A stretch of 64,000 bases of DNA, from IMG/VR virus record IMGVR_UViG_3300045051_000720, positions 124,001-188,000 of that record; one strand, written 5' to 3'. Below are positions 1 to 8,817 of this stretch, in pieces. The notes beneath the pieces are model-generated. The model was not told where the DNA came from, made no database searches, and was given only the letters and a program-made list of their open reading frames with translations. Made by a program: the position numbers and the translations under genes. How positions within the stretch are numbered: position 1 is the first letter of the stretch; each line of letters begins with the position of its first letter. The stretch comes from a virus.

Positions 1-37
1 GCTGGAGCGGGACGCATTCAAGCTGTTGTTAGCCTAA
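1..37 (+). CDS. 3' end of a truncated upstream gene
   Basis: Only the last 11 codons (ending KLLLA, stop TAA at 35-37) fall in the window. They are open in the frame that ends ten bases before the next start, so a co-directional upstream gene is plausible. Nothing can be said about function. Confidence 0.4.
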   Translation, partial: LERDAFKLLLA

Positions 38-47
38 CCCCTACCTT

Positions 48-1448
48 ATGAGTAAGTCCCAGCCCAACCGTTACGATCAAGACACTGTCGCGCAGTTGCG
101 CACTCACCTCAAGGACTGCGAGAGCATCAGCGATGCGCTGACCGCTCTCCAAGAGCGCCTTCAGATCACGCGCGACCACGCGCAGCGCCTCAATCGCCAG
201 TACGCTTTCTGGGGCCGTGCCGAGGGGACCAAGGGTTACGACACCCCCCCACAAACCCCCAACGAAGAGCCCGAGAACGAGGCCGATCTACCCGGCGCGC
301 CGGGGACCCACGTGTCCTTCAAGGGTGACACGGGTGTCATCGATCTCGTGTCCGAGATGCCCAAGACGCTGGATGAGCTGCTCGCTGCCTGTCAAGTCGA
401 TCCTGAGATCTGGGAGGTCGAGCGGTACGTGTGCAATCAGTGGCAGATGGGCCGCAAAGACAAGCGGGTCAACCTCACGTGGAGAGAGGGCGTCGCTACG
501 GGTTTTGTCGACGACTCGGGCAAGATTGCCCGCGCGCCGCTGTGGCAGGTGAAGGCGTGGTTGCGGCGCAAGGTCGAGAAGACCACCCTCAACCTGATGC
601 TGGAGCAGTTCGCCCTAAAGGCGGCCAAACACGCGCCGCGCAAGTGGGTGTTCGAGCGACCCAAGCGCGCGAAAGGCGACTGTTGTTATGTGCTCAACGG
701 GCAGGACCTGCACCTCGCGAAGCTGGCGTGGTCACCAGAGACGGGCGGGGCGGACTGGGACATCAACATCGCGCGCAAGGTGGACGACGCTGCCGTCGAG
801 GATCTGATGGGTAAGGTGCCTATCGAGCGCATCGACGAGGTGATTGTGATCGTCGGCTCGGACCTCCTTCAGGTGGACAACGACAAGAGCACCACCACGG
901 CGGGGACGTATGTCGATTCCGACTCGCGCCTCGCCAAGGTCTACAATGTGGCCTGCGACATGCTCACGGCGCGCATCGAGCGGCTCGCCTCGCGTTTCAA
1001 GGTCAAGGCTATAGTCATCCCCGGCAACCACGATTCGACTGTGTCCTTCTTCCTCGGTCGCTATCTCGCGGCGTGGTTCCGTACCCACCCCAATGTTGAG
1101 GTGGACTCGCGTCCCCTCAGCCGCAAGTACCACGGGTTCGGCAAGACCCTTTTGACGTTTGACCACGGCGACGAGACCAAGATCAAGGACCTCCCGCTCA
1201 TCATCATGCGCGAGAATCAGGCGACTATCAGTCAGTACCGCTTCATGGAGGCCTTGACGGGCCACCTCCACCACGAGGAGAGCAACGACATCAAGGGTAT
1301 CGTGTTGCGCGTCGCGCCCGCGTTGTGCGCGGCTGACAAGTGGCACGCGCGCAAGGGTCTGGTTGGCTCGATTCGGCGTTCGCAAGGGTTGCTCTATCAG
1401 CGCGAGAACGGGCTGGAGGCCATCTACTATTCAACTCCCCTCGACTAA
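48..1448 (+). CDS. Calcineurin-like metallophosphoesterase (SbcD-like)
   Basis: A 466-residue protein with the ordered metal-binding motifs of the calcineurin-like phosphoesterase superfamily: DLH near residue 222, GSDLLQ near 269 (variant of the GD motif), PGNHDST near 323, HGDE near 380 and GHLHH near 405. The roughly 200 residues before the first motif look like a phage-specific N-terminal region with a Gly/Pro/Glu-rich linker. Phage enzymes of this type are often SbcD/Mre11-like nucleases acting in recombination or end processing. No SbcC-like ATPase is visible here, so a DNA substrate is inferred from the neighbouring methylase and helicase. The stop overlaps the next start (TAATG). No Shine-Dalgarno sequence is obvious; TACCTT sits directly before the ATG. 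Confidence 0.85.
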   Translation: MSKSQPNRYDQDTVAQLRTHLKDCESISDALTALQERLQITRDHAQRLNRQYAFWGRAEGTKGYDTPPQTPNEEPENEADLPGAPGTHVSFKGDTGVIDLVSEMPKTLDELLAACQVDPEIWEVERYVCNQWQMGRKDKRVNLTWREGVATGFVDDSGKIARAPLWQVKAWLRRKVEKTTLNLMLEQFALKAAKHAPRKWVFERPKRAKGDCCYVLNGQDLHLAKLAWSPETGGADWDINIARKVDDAAVEDLMGKVPIERIDEVIVIVGSDLLQVDNDKSTTTAGTYVDSDSRLAKVYNVACDMLTARIERLASRFKVKAIVIPGNHDSTVSFFLGRYLAAWFRTHPNVEVDSRPLSRKYHGFGKTLLTFDHGDETKIKDLPLIIMRENQATISQYRFMEALTGHLHHEESNDIKGIVLRVAPALCAADKWHARKGLVGSIRRSQGLLYQRENGLEAIYYSTPLD

Positions 1449-2044
1449 TGACCGGCGACCTCCACATGATAGAGCAACTGGCCGCGCAGCGCCGCGCGCG
1501 AGGCGAGCCTGAGACCTTTTACCAACCCGTGACCAAAGACCTATCCGTTCACTTCTCCTCCGCCTCCAACGAATGGCAGACGCCGAGTTGGCTGTTTGAC
1601 CGCCTCAACGCCGAGTTCGCGTTCGATCTTGACGCTGCCGCCAGCGACGCCAACCATCTCTGTGCGCGATACTATACCGCCGAGCAGGACGCCCTCAAGC
1701 AGGACTGGGGGAAGGATGGTACGGTGGCTTTCATAAATCCCCCCTACGGGCGCCTTGGCCCGCGCTTCCTATCATATGGACACGAGCAGACCATCGCTCA
1801 TCCTCATTTAACCGCGGTCTTCCTTGTACCCGCCCGGCCCGACACCAAGGTATGGCACGAGCACTGCGCGCGCGGCGAGGTGCGCTTCATGCGGGGGCGT
1901 ATAGGCTTCATCAATCCCGCCCTGCCGTCGTTTCGCGCGGATGGTGATTTCAAGGTCTCACCCGCGCCTTTCCCCAGCGCCATCGTGGTCTTCGGCGCGA
2001 AGGCCAAGGCCGGGGTGACGAGTTACGTGGACTACCGAGTCTAG
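1448..2044 (+). CDS. Phage DNA N-6-adenine methyltransferase (Dam-type)
   Basis: This 198-residue protein matches the phage DNA N-6-adenine methyltransferase family. It has NEWQTP near residue 42, the FDLDAAAS segment typical of the family near 60, and the catalytic NPPYG (a DPPY variant) near 97. It would methylate adenine in phage DNA, for example against host restriction or to mark replicated DNA. The ATG at 1448 overlaps the preceding TAA, which fixes the start; the frame stays open upstream but only in the overlap with the phosphoesterase. The target sequence cannot be read from the protein. Confidence 0.85.
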   Translation: MTGDLHMIEQLAAQRRARGEPETFYQPVTKDLSVHFSSASNEWQTPSWLFDRLNAEFAFDLDAAASDANHLCARYYTAEQDALKQDWGKDGTVAFINPPYGRLGPRFLSYGHEQTIAHPHLTAVFLVPARPDTKVWHEHCARGEVRFMRGRIGFINPALPSFRADGDFKVSPAPFPSAIVVFGAKAKAGVTSYVDYRV

Positions 2045-2046
2045 CG

Positions 2047-2083
2047 TTGACGGTCGGGTCTAACCCGGCTATCCTGAGCATAC
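2047..2083 (+). promoter_or_regulatory. Leaderless promoter for the helicase gene
   Basis: TTGACG at 2047, 17-bp spacer containing TCTAAC, TATCCT at 2070, then 8 bases to the ATG at 2084. Confidence 0.7.
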
Positions 2084-3583
2084 ATGGCTTCGCTATACGC
2101 ACCGGAGGTGGAGGGCAACGCGTTGGCCCTCCTGCTCCAAGACCCATCAGTCTGGGGCGATTTCTATCTCATCAACCGGGATGATTGGTCCAAAGCCCAT
2201 CAGCCCCTGTGGGATGTGATTGCCCAGCAGCTCAATCAGACCCCGCCCGGGTCTGTGACCCCGATGATGTTGGCGGAGCGGCTTCGCGGGTTTGGCGTGG
2301 TGCTTGAGGGGGGATTTGACCCGTACGAATACCTCCAAGGCCTGACGACGCGCTACGTGGAGAAAAAAGAAGCCCCGCACCTCGCGCGCGAGTTGAAGCG
2401 CCTGACCGTGCGGCGCGAGTTGGTGGGCAAGATGGACGCGGCGAGAAAGGAGCTGGTGGCAACCCCGAATGCTACATTTGAATCGATGGCTGCTCTTGTA
2501 GAGAAGGCCTTGACATCAGTCACGACAGAGTATTACCGCCCCGAGGTAACCGAGGTGCTTGGTGAACATATCATAGAAGTGGTAGAGAAGCGGGCGGAGA
2601 AACCTCTTACCGCTGAGGAGTCAGGCTATCTTGGGCCGTTCAAATCAATCAACGAGACTATTGGCCCCCTCAGCTATCGAGGAAGCTATACGGTAGTAGG
2701 TAGCAGGTCTGGCGGCGGAAAGTCCTCATTGGCATGGTTTTACCAAACCTACCTCGCAGAGAAATTTGACCTGCCTATCCTTCATTGTGATGCCGCCGAA
2801 ATGACGGTGGAAGAGCTACAATGGCGTGCGGTGTGTGCGATGTCGGAAGGGGAGATCCCTTACTGGGCGGTGTTCCGGGGTCAGTGGAAAAACAACCCTC
2901 GTTGGGCATCACTCGTGCGCGACAAGATCTGGCCGCGCGTGCGTAAGTTGCGGGTTTACTACAAGAACATGGGGGTCATGTCGCCGCAGGAGCGCATTGC
3001 GTTTATCCGGCGGTTCTATTATCAAAAGGTTGGGAGGGGATCGCACCTCTTGATTAATGACGATTACCTCAAGGCCGTGCAATCGTTCAACCGTGAAGCT
3101 AAAGAACATCAAATGTTGGGCAACTACGTCAACGATCAGAAGAGTCTCATCACGGAGGAAATCGAGGCGTCTATCTGGACGGGTCTTCAGCTCAACCAGT
3201 CCGGTATCGTGACAGGGAAAAAAGAGGCGGACCTGAACGATTCTGAGGGGGCGTTCTCTCTATCCGACCGCATTCTCCAGCAGTCCACCCATTCCCTACT
3301 GCTGCGCTACAAGGTAACCGAACAGCTCGCGCGCGAGAAAAACCTGTTCGGCAACGTCTGCGCTATCCCTCTCAAGAAACGACAGCTCCTTGGCGAGAGA
3401 TACCAAGAGATGTTGTTGCCTATCAAGATGCCGAACGGGAAGTTTGTGCAGAACGCCGTGAACCTCGAAACGAAGGGGTTTTGGTATCGGGACTGCGGGA
3501 CGACGGCGGAGATGCTGAAGGTGTTGGGGCAGGGGGTTGTAGACATGGCTACGTCGGAGCAACCACAGACTCAACCTCTTTAA
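2084..3583 (+). CDS. dnaB: Replicative DNA helicase, DnaB family
   Basis: A 499-residue replicative helicase. Residues 1-110 resemble the DnaB N-terminal domain (EVEGNALALLL; HQPLWDVI). The RecA-like core has Walker A GSRSGGGKSS at about 206-215, a DAAEM segment after the first strand (the DnaB PxEM-type region), and LLINDDYLK as the Walker B-like strand. It would unwind the fork and load with the Toprim primase encoded 1 kb downstream. Family members are usually about 450 residues; the extra length lies between Walker A and the C terminus. The 3' end overlaps the convergent HNH gene by 35 bp. It has its own leaderless promoter. Confidence 0.85.
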   Translation: MASLYAPEVEGNALALLLQDPSVWGDFYLINRDDWSKAHQPLWDVIAQQLNQTPPGSVTPMMLAERLRGFGVVLEGGFDPYEYLQGLTTRYVEKKEAPHLARELKRLTVRRELVGKMDAARKELVATPNATFESMAALVEKALTSVTTEYYRPEVTEVLGEHIIEVVEKRAEKPLTAEESGYLGPFKSINETIGPLSYRGSYTVVGSRSGGGKSSLAWFYQTYLAEKFDLPILHCDAAEMTVEELQWRAVCAMSEGEIPYWAVFRGQWKNNPRWASLVRDKIWPRVRKLRVYYKNMGVMSPQERIAFIRRFYYQKVGRGSHLLINDDYLKAVQSFNREAKEHQMLGNYVNDQKSLITEEIEASIWTGLQLNQSGIVTGKKEADLNDSEGAFSLSDRILQQSTHSLLLRYKVTEQLAREKNLFGNVCAIPLKKRQLLGERYQEMLLPIKMPNGKFVQNAVNLETKGFWYRDCGTTAEMLKVLGQGVVDMATSEQPQTQPL

Positions 3584-4421
3584 TGCCGGCCCATCGTTCA
3601 TGAAGAATAGAGCACAGCTCAATAAATCGGTCCATCGACATATCTTGCTTCATGCTGTTGACTTCCCACGTACAAAAGACCAAGTTGCCTTTGACATAGC
3701 CACGTGTGGAATCTACTCTATCAAGACTCAGTGTCGCGCTCTCATTGGGACGGAACGTCAGCTCAGTCCCGGTGTAGTAACATTTCCCATCTTGCTTATG
3801 ATAAAGTGTGCGCAGGTAGTCAAGGTCTATATTATGCTCAAAGCCATGTTTGTCGCGGCGATCCAGCGACGATACCAAGCGTTGTTTCAATGCGCGCTCA
3901 AGGCTGTATTTACCCCATCGTCGCTCGTTCTCATAGGCGATGACTTGAGGGTACCGCTTACCATGAGGGATGTGATGGGTACGACAGCGGCTCGCGATAA
4001 CATCCGGCGTACGTCTTATTTCCGCCGCAATACCATCAATGCTTATACCTTCTTGTAGCCTTTGTATCACCAGTAGACGTTCTCGTTCGGTCCATCGTCG
4101 TTTGTGGGTGCGACGTGATATACCATGCATGGTGGCTAGATGCTTGATGCGGAAGACTGGTACCTTGAGAGATTTACCTAGATCCTTGAAGGTGCGTCCT
4201 TTGATGAGGTGTTCGGCCTCAATGATGGCTACAAGTTGGTCGTCGGGTATAGGTGGGATCGGTTTGCGAATACGCGGTAGACCGAGTTTCGCCAATCGCT
4301 TATCAACCCTATCTACCCCAAGACCCATCTTATTCGCTATCTCGCTAAGGGATAGGTGTTGGGAGTGTAACTCGCGTAGTCGGGCGTCATCGCCTTCCGT
4401 CCAATGTTTGTAGCCCTTCAT
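3549..4421 (-). CDS. HNH homing-type endonuclease with repeated HTH segments
   Basis: A 290-residue protein. The N-terminal half holds two or three SANT/HTH-like DNA-binding repeats (WTEGDDARLRELH and WTERERLLVIQRLQ, each followed by an IA-helix). The C-terminal half is an HNH domain: GKCYYTG, then LSLDRVDSTRGYVKGN and NLVFCTWEVNSMK. The start chosen is ATG 4421, which overlaps the RHH gene's stop (ATGA); an ATG seven codons upstream is possible. Base composition is more AT-rich than in the flanking genes, which fits a mobile intruder. It lies antisense between helicase and primase, a usual niche for phage homing endonucleases. Confidence 0.85.
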   Translation of the reverse strand: MKGYKHWTEGDDARLRELHSQHLSLSEIANKMGLGVDRVDKRLAKLGLPRIRKPIPPIPDDQLVAIIEAEHLIKGRTFKDLGKSLKVPVFRIKHLATMHGISRRTHKRRWTERERLLVIQRLQEGISIDGIAAEIRRTPDVIASRCRTHHIPHGKRYPQVIAYENERRWGKYSLERALKQRLVSSLDRRDKHGFEHNIDLDYLRTLYHKQDGKCYYTGTELTFRPNESATLSLDRVDSTRGYVKGNLVFCTWEVNSMKQDMSMDRFIELCSILHERWAGIKEVESVVAPT

Positions 4422-4582
4422 AGTTTCTTCGTCTCCTTCCATCGCTTGTACTCAGCCCTGATGCCATGGGAGATAATGGTGACGAGTTTGAGACCGGTCG
4501 CCGAGGCCATCTCGCGCAGCATTGCGTCGATGTCGGCGGCCAGTTTGAGGTTCAGTCGCGGGGTGTTGGATGGTGTAGCCAT
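4418..4582 (-). CDS. Small ribbon-helix-helix DNA-binding protein
   Basis: A 54-residue reading frame read from 4582 down. RLNLKLAADIDAMLREMA followed by a second helix (TGLKLVTIISHGIRAEYKRW) is the layout of CopG/Arc-type ribbon-helix-helix repressors: one beta strand and two helices. AGGAG lies five bases before the ATG. The stop overlaps the HNH start by ATGA, so the two form one antisense cassette and this protein may autoregulate it. That role is inferred from family and context. Confidence 0.7.
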   Translation of the reverse strand: MATPSNTPRLNLKLAADIDAMLREMASATGLKLVTIISHGIRAEYKRWKETKKL

Positions 4583-4613
4583 GCACTCCTATACACCCAC
4601 GGCGCGCCAGTTT

Positions 4614-4688
4614 ATGACCACCCTCGGCGCGGCGCAGGTCGACATGGGAGTGGATGATCCCGCCAAGTCCAAGGCGCAGCCACTGTGA
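4614..4688 (+). CDS. Possible 24-aa leader ORF before primase
   Basis: A short frame from ATG 4614 whose TGA overlaps the primase ATG (TGATG). The coupling arrangement matches other pairs in this genome, but the peptide has no recognisable feature and no clear promoter. It could be chance. Confidence 0.3.
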   Translation: MTTLGAAQVDMGVDDPAKSKAQPL

Positions 4689-5644
4689 TGTCCTTCGACG
4701 ACCTCATTCGCGCGCGTCTAGAGAACGTCCGTACCACCTCGGACGGATGGACCGCAGCGTGTCCTGCATGTCGCGCTCAAGGCGCGGACAAACAAGGCAA
4801 CCATCTCAGGATCTGGCGTCACAGTAACGCGTTCAACTGCGCCAAGGCCGGTCCTGAGGACCGCGAGCACAACAAGGTGGTGCGCGCGATTCTATATCAG
4901 GATGCCGATCCTGACACCCTCGCCTCCCTCGATCTCCAGATCATCGATCCCGAACCCAAGCTGGAGGTCGAGAAGGTCTATCCCGACGAGTGGCTCACCC
5001 GACTGGTACCAGACCACCGCTATTGGATCAACCGGGGCATCAGCGAGGAGGTGTTGAGGAGGATGGAGGGGGGGCTTGCTCCGCCGGATGAAAAATCAAA
5101 GTTGTCAGGAAGATATGTGCTACCCATCCGCGATGAGAAGCATCGTATCGTTGGGTGGACAGGACGACTCGTCAGCGATGCGTCGTTTGGTCCCAAATGG
5201 AAACACCTATGTAAGGCGTCTAAGGTCGTCTATCCTATCCATGTGACCGGCGATGCCATCCGCGCGACGCAAAAGGTAGTGCTCGTAGAATCGCCCGGCG
5301 ACGGAATGTCTCTCGCGTCCGGGGCGGGCATGTGGAATTGGCTTATTCTCCTCGGCCTAAATCTCAATGCGCGAGTGTTGGGCCTGCTTGTTAGTGTCAA
5401 CCCCACCCACATCATCATATCGACCAATGCCGATACCGAGCGTGTCAACAAAGTCACTGGGGCTGTGACCCATCCGGGTCAAGACGCTGCGAACAAGCTG
5501 CGTGCCAAACTGATACCCTTCTTTGGCGAGGAAAGAGTGATCGTGAGGTTCCCTCCGGCGGCCATCGGGAAGGATTGGAATGAGATCTTGCTCAAAGCCC
5601 CTGACGAGTTGGCGGCGTTCAAGGCAGAGATCGATGCTTTATGA
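4688..5644 (+). CDS. DNA primase with Toprim domain (DnaG-like)
   Basis: A 318-residue primase. CPACRAQG near residue 25 and a later Cys in FNCAK form a short zinc-binding head. GRYVLPIRDE and VGWTGRL mark the DnaG-type core. The Toprim motifs are VVLVESPGDGMSLA near 195, IIISTNADT near 240 and GKDWNE near 295, carrying the acidic metal ligands. It makes RNA primers at the fork with the DnaB protein encoded upstream; the two genes are separated only by the antisense RHH-HNH cassette. An alternative GTG lies one codon upstream at 4685. Its stop overlaps the next start (ATGA). Confidence 0.85.
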   Translation: MSFDDLIRARLENVRTTSDGWTAACPACRAQGADKQGNHLRIWRHSNAFNCAKAGPEDREHNKVVRAILYQDADPDTLASLDLQIIDPEPKLEVEKVYPDEWLTRLVPDHRYWINRGISEEVLRRMEGGLAPPDEKSKLSGRYVLPIRDEKHRIVGWTGRLVSDASFGPKWKHLCKASKVVYPIHVTGDAIRATQKVVLVESPGDGMSLASGAGMWNWLILLGLNLNARVLGLLVSVNPTHIIISTNADTERVNKVTGAVTHPGQDAANKLRAKLIPFFGEERVIVRFPPAAIGKDWNEILLKAPDELAAFKAEIDAL

Positions 5645-6042
5645 AAACCCCCTATCAACGCTGGACCGAACGCACCCAAGATGGCCGCAAGATGGCGGCT
5701 GGTTGGGTCGGTGCCAAGCACACGCCCACCACCGAGTGCGAATGTGACGTGCGTGGCCATCCCAAACGCAGTATGCTTACGTGGGCGCATGGCCATTGGT
5801 GGTATATGCACACCGATAGCTGCGGCGGTATCCCTTACTGGCACTGCGAGGGAGATAAGCGTTACGCGTGGAAACGTGGTTGTTGGGGCTGTAACGCCAG
5901 CATCCATCGAGCTGACCTGTTGCTCAAAGCAGTCGTGTTGGACAGTGAGAGCGCGAAGGCTGAGCTGCGCGCCATGGGGTGGAAGGGCGACTATAACCCC
6001 TATGCCGGTCCCGGCGCGGACAGGAGTTGGCTGCATCCATGA
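5641..6042 (+). CDS. Cys/His/Trp-rich protein of unknown function
   Basis: 133 residues, coupled by ATGA to primase upstream and to the nuclease downstream. It has many Cys and His residues (ECECDVRGH, HWWYMHTDSC, YWHCEG, GCWGCNAS), suggesting one or two metal sites. I do not recognise the family. Its position between primase and nuclease suggests a DNA-replication accessory, by context only. Confidence 0.6.
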   Translation: MKTPYQRWTERTQDGRKMAAGWVGAKHTPTTECECDVRGHPKRSMLTWAHGHWWYMHTDSCGGIPYWHCEGDKRYAWKRGCWGCNASIHRADLLLKAVVLDSESAKAELRAMGWKGDYNPYAGPGADRSWLHP

Positions 6043-6971
6043 CCCACCCCATCCGTATTTCAGCGAGCCGCCTTAAGCAGCTCAAGGAGTGCACGATGGC
6101 GTTCTATCTCAAGGAGGTGGTCCGTTTACCTGACTCCTCCCATTGGAAGGCCCGACTTGGCACGTTGGCCCACCTCGTGTTTGAGTGCGTTCTCCACCCG
6201 CGCCGCGCCGCGCTGTTAGAACGCATCTTGCGCGCCGAGGCCTTCCAGATCGAGGACTATCCCGCGCTGGTGCGCCTCGTAGAATGGCAGTTCCGCCGGG
6301 AGGACATCACGCTGTCCAGTGTAGCCGAGGTGGGGGAGCTACTACAGGTGGCCTTCCATTGGGTCAAACCCTATTTCATCAACGCAGAGGGGGTGTTCAC
6401 GCCGCCGCCGCGCTATTATCGTGAGCACGAGTTCAAACTGGTGGTGGGAGATGCGGTGGTTAAGGGTTATATTGACCTGCTGATGGTATGGGAGGATCGG
6501 GCCTTGGTCGGGGATCTCAAAAGTCAACGCGAGAAATGGACGCGCGCTGACGTGCCTAACAACGTGCAGGCCGCCATCTATGCCCTAGCTACGTATCGCG
6601 AGTTTGGTCTCATCCCGGCGGTTGAGTTCATCATGCTGCGGCACCCGCCGTCTAAGCGGTGTCCTCGGAATCACATCCAGCGTGTTGAAGCCCCGTCTCC
6701 AATGGCCCTCGTCGGGCTCGAAGACTATATCGAGAGCATGTATCGGGTCGTCAACCAGTTCAGCTATGAGGACGCCTGCTCGCACCCCCATGATGACGAG
6801 GGTTTTTGCACCCGAGTTTGTCAGTTCCACAAGCCCTTTACCTATCATGCCGTGCTCAAGGACGGCGAGGTGGTGCGTACTTATTTGGAGACCCAGACTC
6901 CCGAGGTCAAGAAGGGTGAGACACTAGAGCAGAGGAGGCACGAAGGGTGCTTGCTCAGGTGGCGTGGTTAG
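6039..6971 (+). CDS. PD-(D/E)XK nuclease, RecB/Cas4-like, probable Fe-S
   Basis: A 310-residue nuclease of the PD-(D/E)XK superfamily. In order: SRLKQLKECTMAFYL at the N terminus, RLGTLAHLVFE (the GTxxHxxxE motif), GYIDLLMV, the catalytic VGDLKSQ (D-x-K), and QAAIYALATY (QxxxY). A Cys near residue 18 plus three Cys near the C terminus (C-x10-C-x3-C in the CSHPHDDEGFC region) match the split four-Cys iron-sulfur site of Cas4/AddB-type nucleases. A role in end resection or recombination is inferred. Start ATG 6039 overlaps the previous TGA. Confidence 0.82.
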   Translation: MTHPIRISASRLKQLKECTMAFYLKEVVRLPDSSHWKARLGTLAHLVFECVLHPRRAALLERILRAEAFQIEDYPALVRLVEWQFRREDITLSSVAEVGELLQVAFHWVKPYFINAEGVFTPPPRYYREHEFKLVVGDAVVKGYIDLLMVWEDRALVGDLKSQREKWTRADVPNNVQAAIYALATYREFGLIPAVEFIMLRHPPSKRCPRNHIQRVEAPSPMALVGLEDYIESMYRVVNQFSYEDACSHPHDDEGFCTRVCQFHKPFTYHAVLKDGEVVRTYLETQTPEVKKGETLEQRRHEGCLLRWRG

Positions 6972-6974
6972 GGC

Positions 6975-7009
6975 TTGACTCCACCGGTCAACGTGGGTAG
7001 AGTGCCGTC
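6975..7009 (+). promoter_or_regulatory. Leaderless promoter/operator for rtcB
   Basis: TTGACT at 6975, 17-bp spacer, TAGAGT at 6998, six bases to ATG 7010. TTGAC and GTCAA form a perfect dyad seven bases apart. Confidence 0.75.
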
Positions 7010-8506
7010 ATGCGCTCTTATCCCAATGCCGCCGCAGCCCGCGCGGCCTGTATAAATCGTGGTGACGCCCAGTGGTTGCTCCCTATCGAGGGACGCCAAC
7101 CAGTCACGCTCATCGCCAACGACGAGATTTTTGTCGGGTTCGATGACAAGGTGTTCGAGCAGATCGTGAACGCCGCCGAGATGCCGGGCGCAGAGCGGGT
7201 AGTCATTGGGGCTGACGCGCACGTTGGCTTTGGCATCTGTGTGGGTACGACCGTGGTGTCGGAGACGCATGTTTATCCTCCCGTCGTGGGACCGGATGCA
7301 TGTTGTTCCCTCGCATTCCTCCAAACCGACCTGCCTGAGGATGCTATCAAGGACAAAACCGCGCGTCGTGCGCTCATCAATGCCATCACGGCGCGTATTC
7401 CCACGGGACTCGGCAATCGTCAAGCACCCAAGGCGCGCACGCTCAACCTTGAGGTACTGGTGTCAGTGGTTTGCGGAGGAGCGAGCGGGAACAATCTCCG
7501 CCTGTTAGGTATCCCCGAGGAGTGGGCGACTAAGTGCGAGCGGGCGGTCTATGGTCCTTCATTCGCGCGCCTGTCTGACCGCTTGCACGTCATCACCTGC
7601 GAACGCCCCGAGCTGTTACCTAAGTTGTTGGCTTTGGCGAGCTTAGGGGCCGGCAACCATTTTCTCAGCGGCGACATTGTGGACCTTGGCCGCATTGCCG
7701 GTACGCAAGGTCTCCCTGACGAGTTTGGTCTGCGTCAGGGTTGCTTCGGCTCGCTGTCGCATTGCGGGTCCAGAGGGTTTGGGTTTCAGTTGATGGCCTA
7801 TCATGAGCGCAAACTCAAGGCTCATTTTGAGCGGTGGGGCATTCCGTTTACAGGCGGCGATCACCACCTCATCTGCGCGCCCGTCGACACTCCTGAGGCG
7901 CGTGACTACATGCTCGACCTCGCGCTCGCGGCCAACTTCGCAGTCGTTAACCATCTCCTCATCCAAACCTATGTGTTGGAGGCCGTGCAGGAGGTTTTCC
8001 CCGGCGCGCGGGGCGACTTAGTCTATCACATCAGCCACAACGTGGGTCAACAAGAGGTCCTTGACGGACGACTCAAGTGGGTGTTCCGCAAGGGTGCGAC
8101 GCGGGCTTTCCCGGCAAACCATCCGGGGCTCAAGGGTTCTATCTATGAACGGATCGGTCATCCCATCCTACTGCCCGGCAACGCGCGCGATGGTAGTCTC
8201 ATCATGGTGGCACGACAGGGTGCCAAGACCGCCTCGTTTTCGGTCAACCACGGGGCCGGTAGATCGTTGGGGCGCAAAGAGGCTAAGCGGCGGTTGGTTC
8301 AGAAGGAGGTCGACCAAAATCTGCTTGACTCCGACGTAATGCACAATGGGCGGACTTACCCACTCGACGAGGCCCCGGGCGCCTACAAGGACTTCGATGA
8401 GGTCACGAGAAGCGTTGTGGCAGCAGGCCTTGCTACGGCTGTTGCGCGACTGACGCCGCGATTCGTTATCAAGGACTGTGATCCGTCACCGGAGGGCGCG
8501 GCATGA
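7010..8506 (+). CDS. rtcB: RNA-splicing ligase RtcB
   Basis: A 498-residue RtcB, full length for the family. It joins RNA 3'-phosphate or 2',3'-cyclic phosphate ends to 5'-OH ends using GTP and Mn2+. Visible motifs: GADAHVG near residue 67, GPDACC with the metal-binding Cys near 98-99, GAGNHFLSGD, HCGSRGFG, YHISHNVGQQE, RKGATRAFPA, and SVNHGAGRSLGRKEAKR in which His 414 is the expected guanylylated residue. Phage RtcB homologues are thought to repair tRNAs cut by host ribonucleases; that role is inferred. It has its own leaderless promoter and is coupled by ATGA to the next small gene. Confidence 0.95.
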   Translation: MRSYPNAAAARAACINRGDAQWLLPIEGRQPVTLIANDEIFVGFDDKVFEQIVNAAEMPGAERVVIGADAHVGFGICVGTTVVSETHVYPPVVGPDACCSLAFLQTDLPEDAIKDKTARRALINAITARIPTGLGNRQAPKARTLNLEVLVSVVCGGASGNNLRLLGIPEEWATKCERAVYGPSFARLSDRLHVITCERPELLPKLLALASLGAGNHFLSGDIVDLGRIAGTQGLPDEFGLRQGCFGSLSHCGSRGFGFQLMAYHERKLKAHFERWGIPFTGGDHHLICAPVDTPEARDYMLDLALAANFAVVNHLLIQTYVLEAVQEVFPGARGDLVYHISHNVGQQEVLDGRLKWVFRKGATRAFPANHPGLKGSIYERIGHPILLPGNARDGSLIMVARQGAKTASFSVNHGAGRSLGRKEAKRRLVQKEVDQNLLDSDVMHNGRTYPLDEAPGAYKDFDEVTRSVVAAGLATAVARLTPRFVIKDCDPSPEGAA

Positions 8507-8817
8507 ACACCCTCACTAAGGACGGACTCATTGGCTCCTCGGGCCTCGGTGTTGACGGGTCTGTTTTCTTCCACATCGCCGCCAACTACGCCGCCGGGCG
8601 CGGCAAGTGCTTTGTCGAGTGGTTTGGCCGAGGCGATTCGGCGCCCGACTGGAAGCGCATGACCCTCAAACGCGCGCACAAGGAGGGGAGACACATCATC
8701 GCCTGTGCGCATTGTGACAAGCCCGCCATCTCGTTGGACCATCTCTGGCCTTATCACAGCGAGATGAACTACTGCGCGGCGCATCGCGGGGCTTATCAAG
8801 CCTCACTCAAGGCTTGA
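8503..8817 (+). CDS. Hypothetical protein with Cys/His cluster
   Basis: 104 residues. The C-terminal half has IIACAHCDKPAISLDH and YCAAH, a likely C-x2-C plus C/H metal site. Coupled to rtcB by ATGA. Family not recognised. Confidence 0.6.
   Translation: MNTLTKDGLIGSSGLGVDGSVFFHIAANYAAGRGKCFVEWFGRGDSAPDWKRMTLKRAHKEGRHIIACAHCDKPAISLDHLWPYHSEMNYCAAHRGAYQASLKA

Noticed and set aside
217-814. Additional frames within the first 1.4 kb
   Set aside because: All overlap the phosphoesterase gene, whose five metal motifs are in order.
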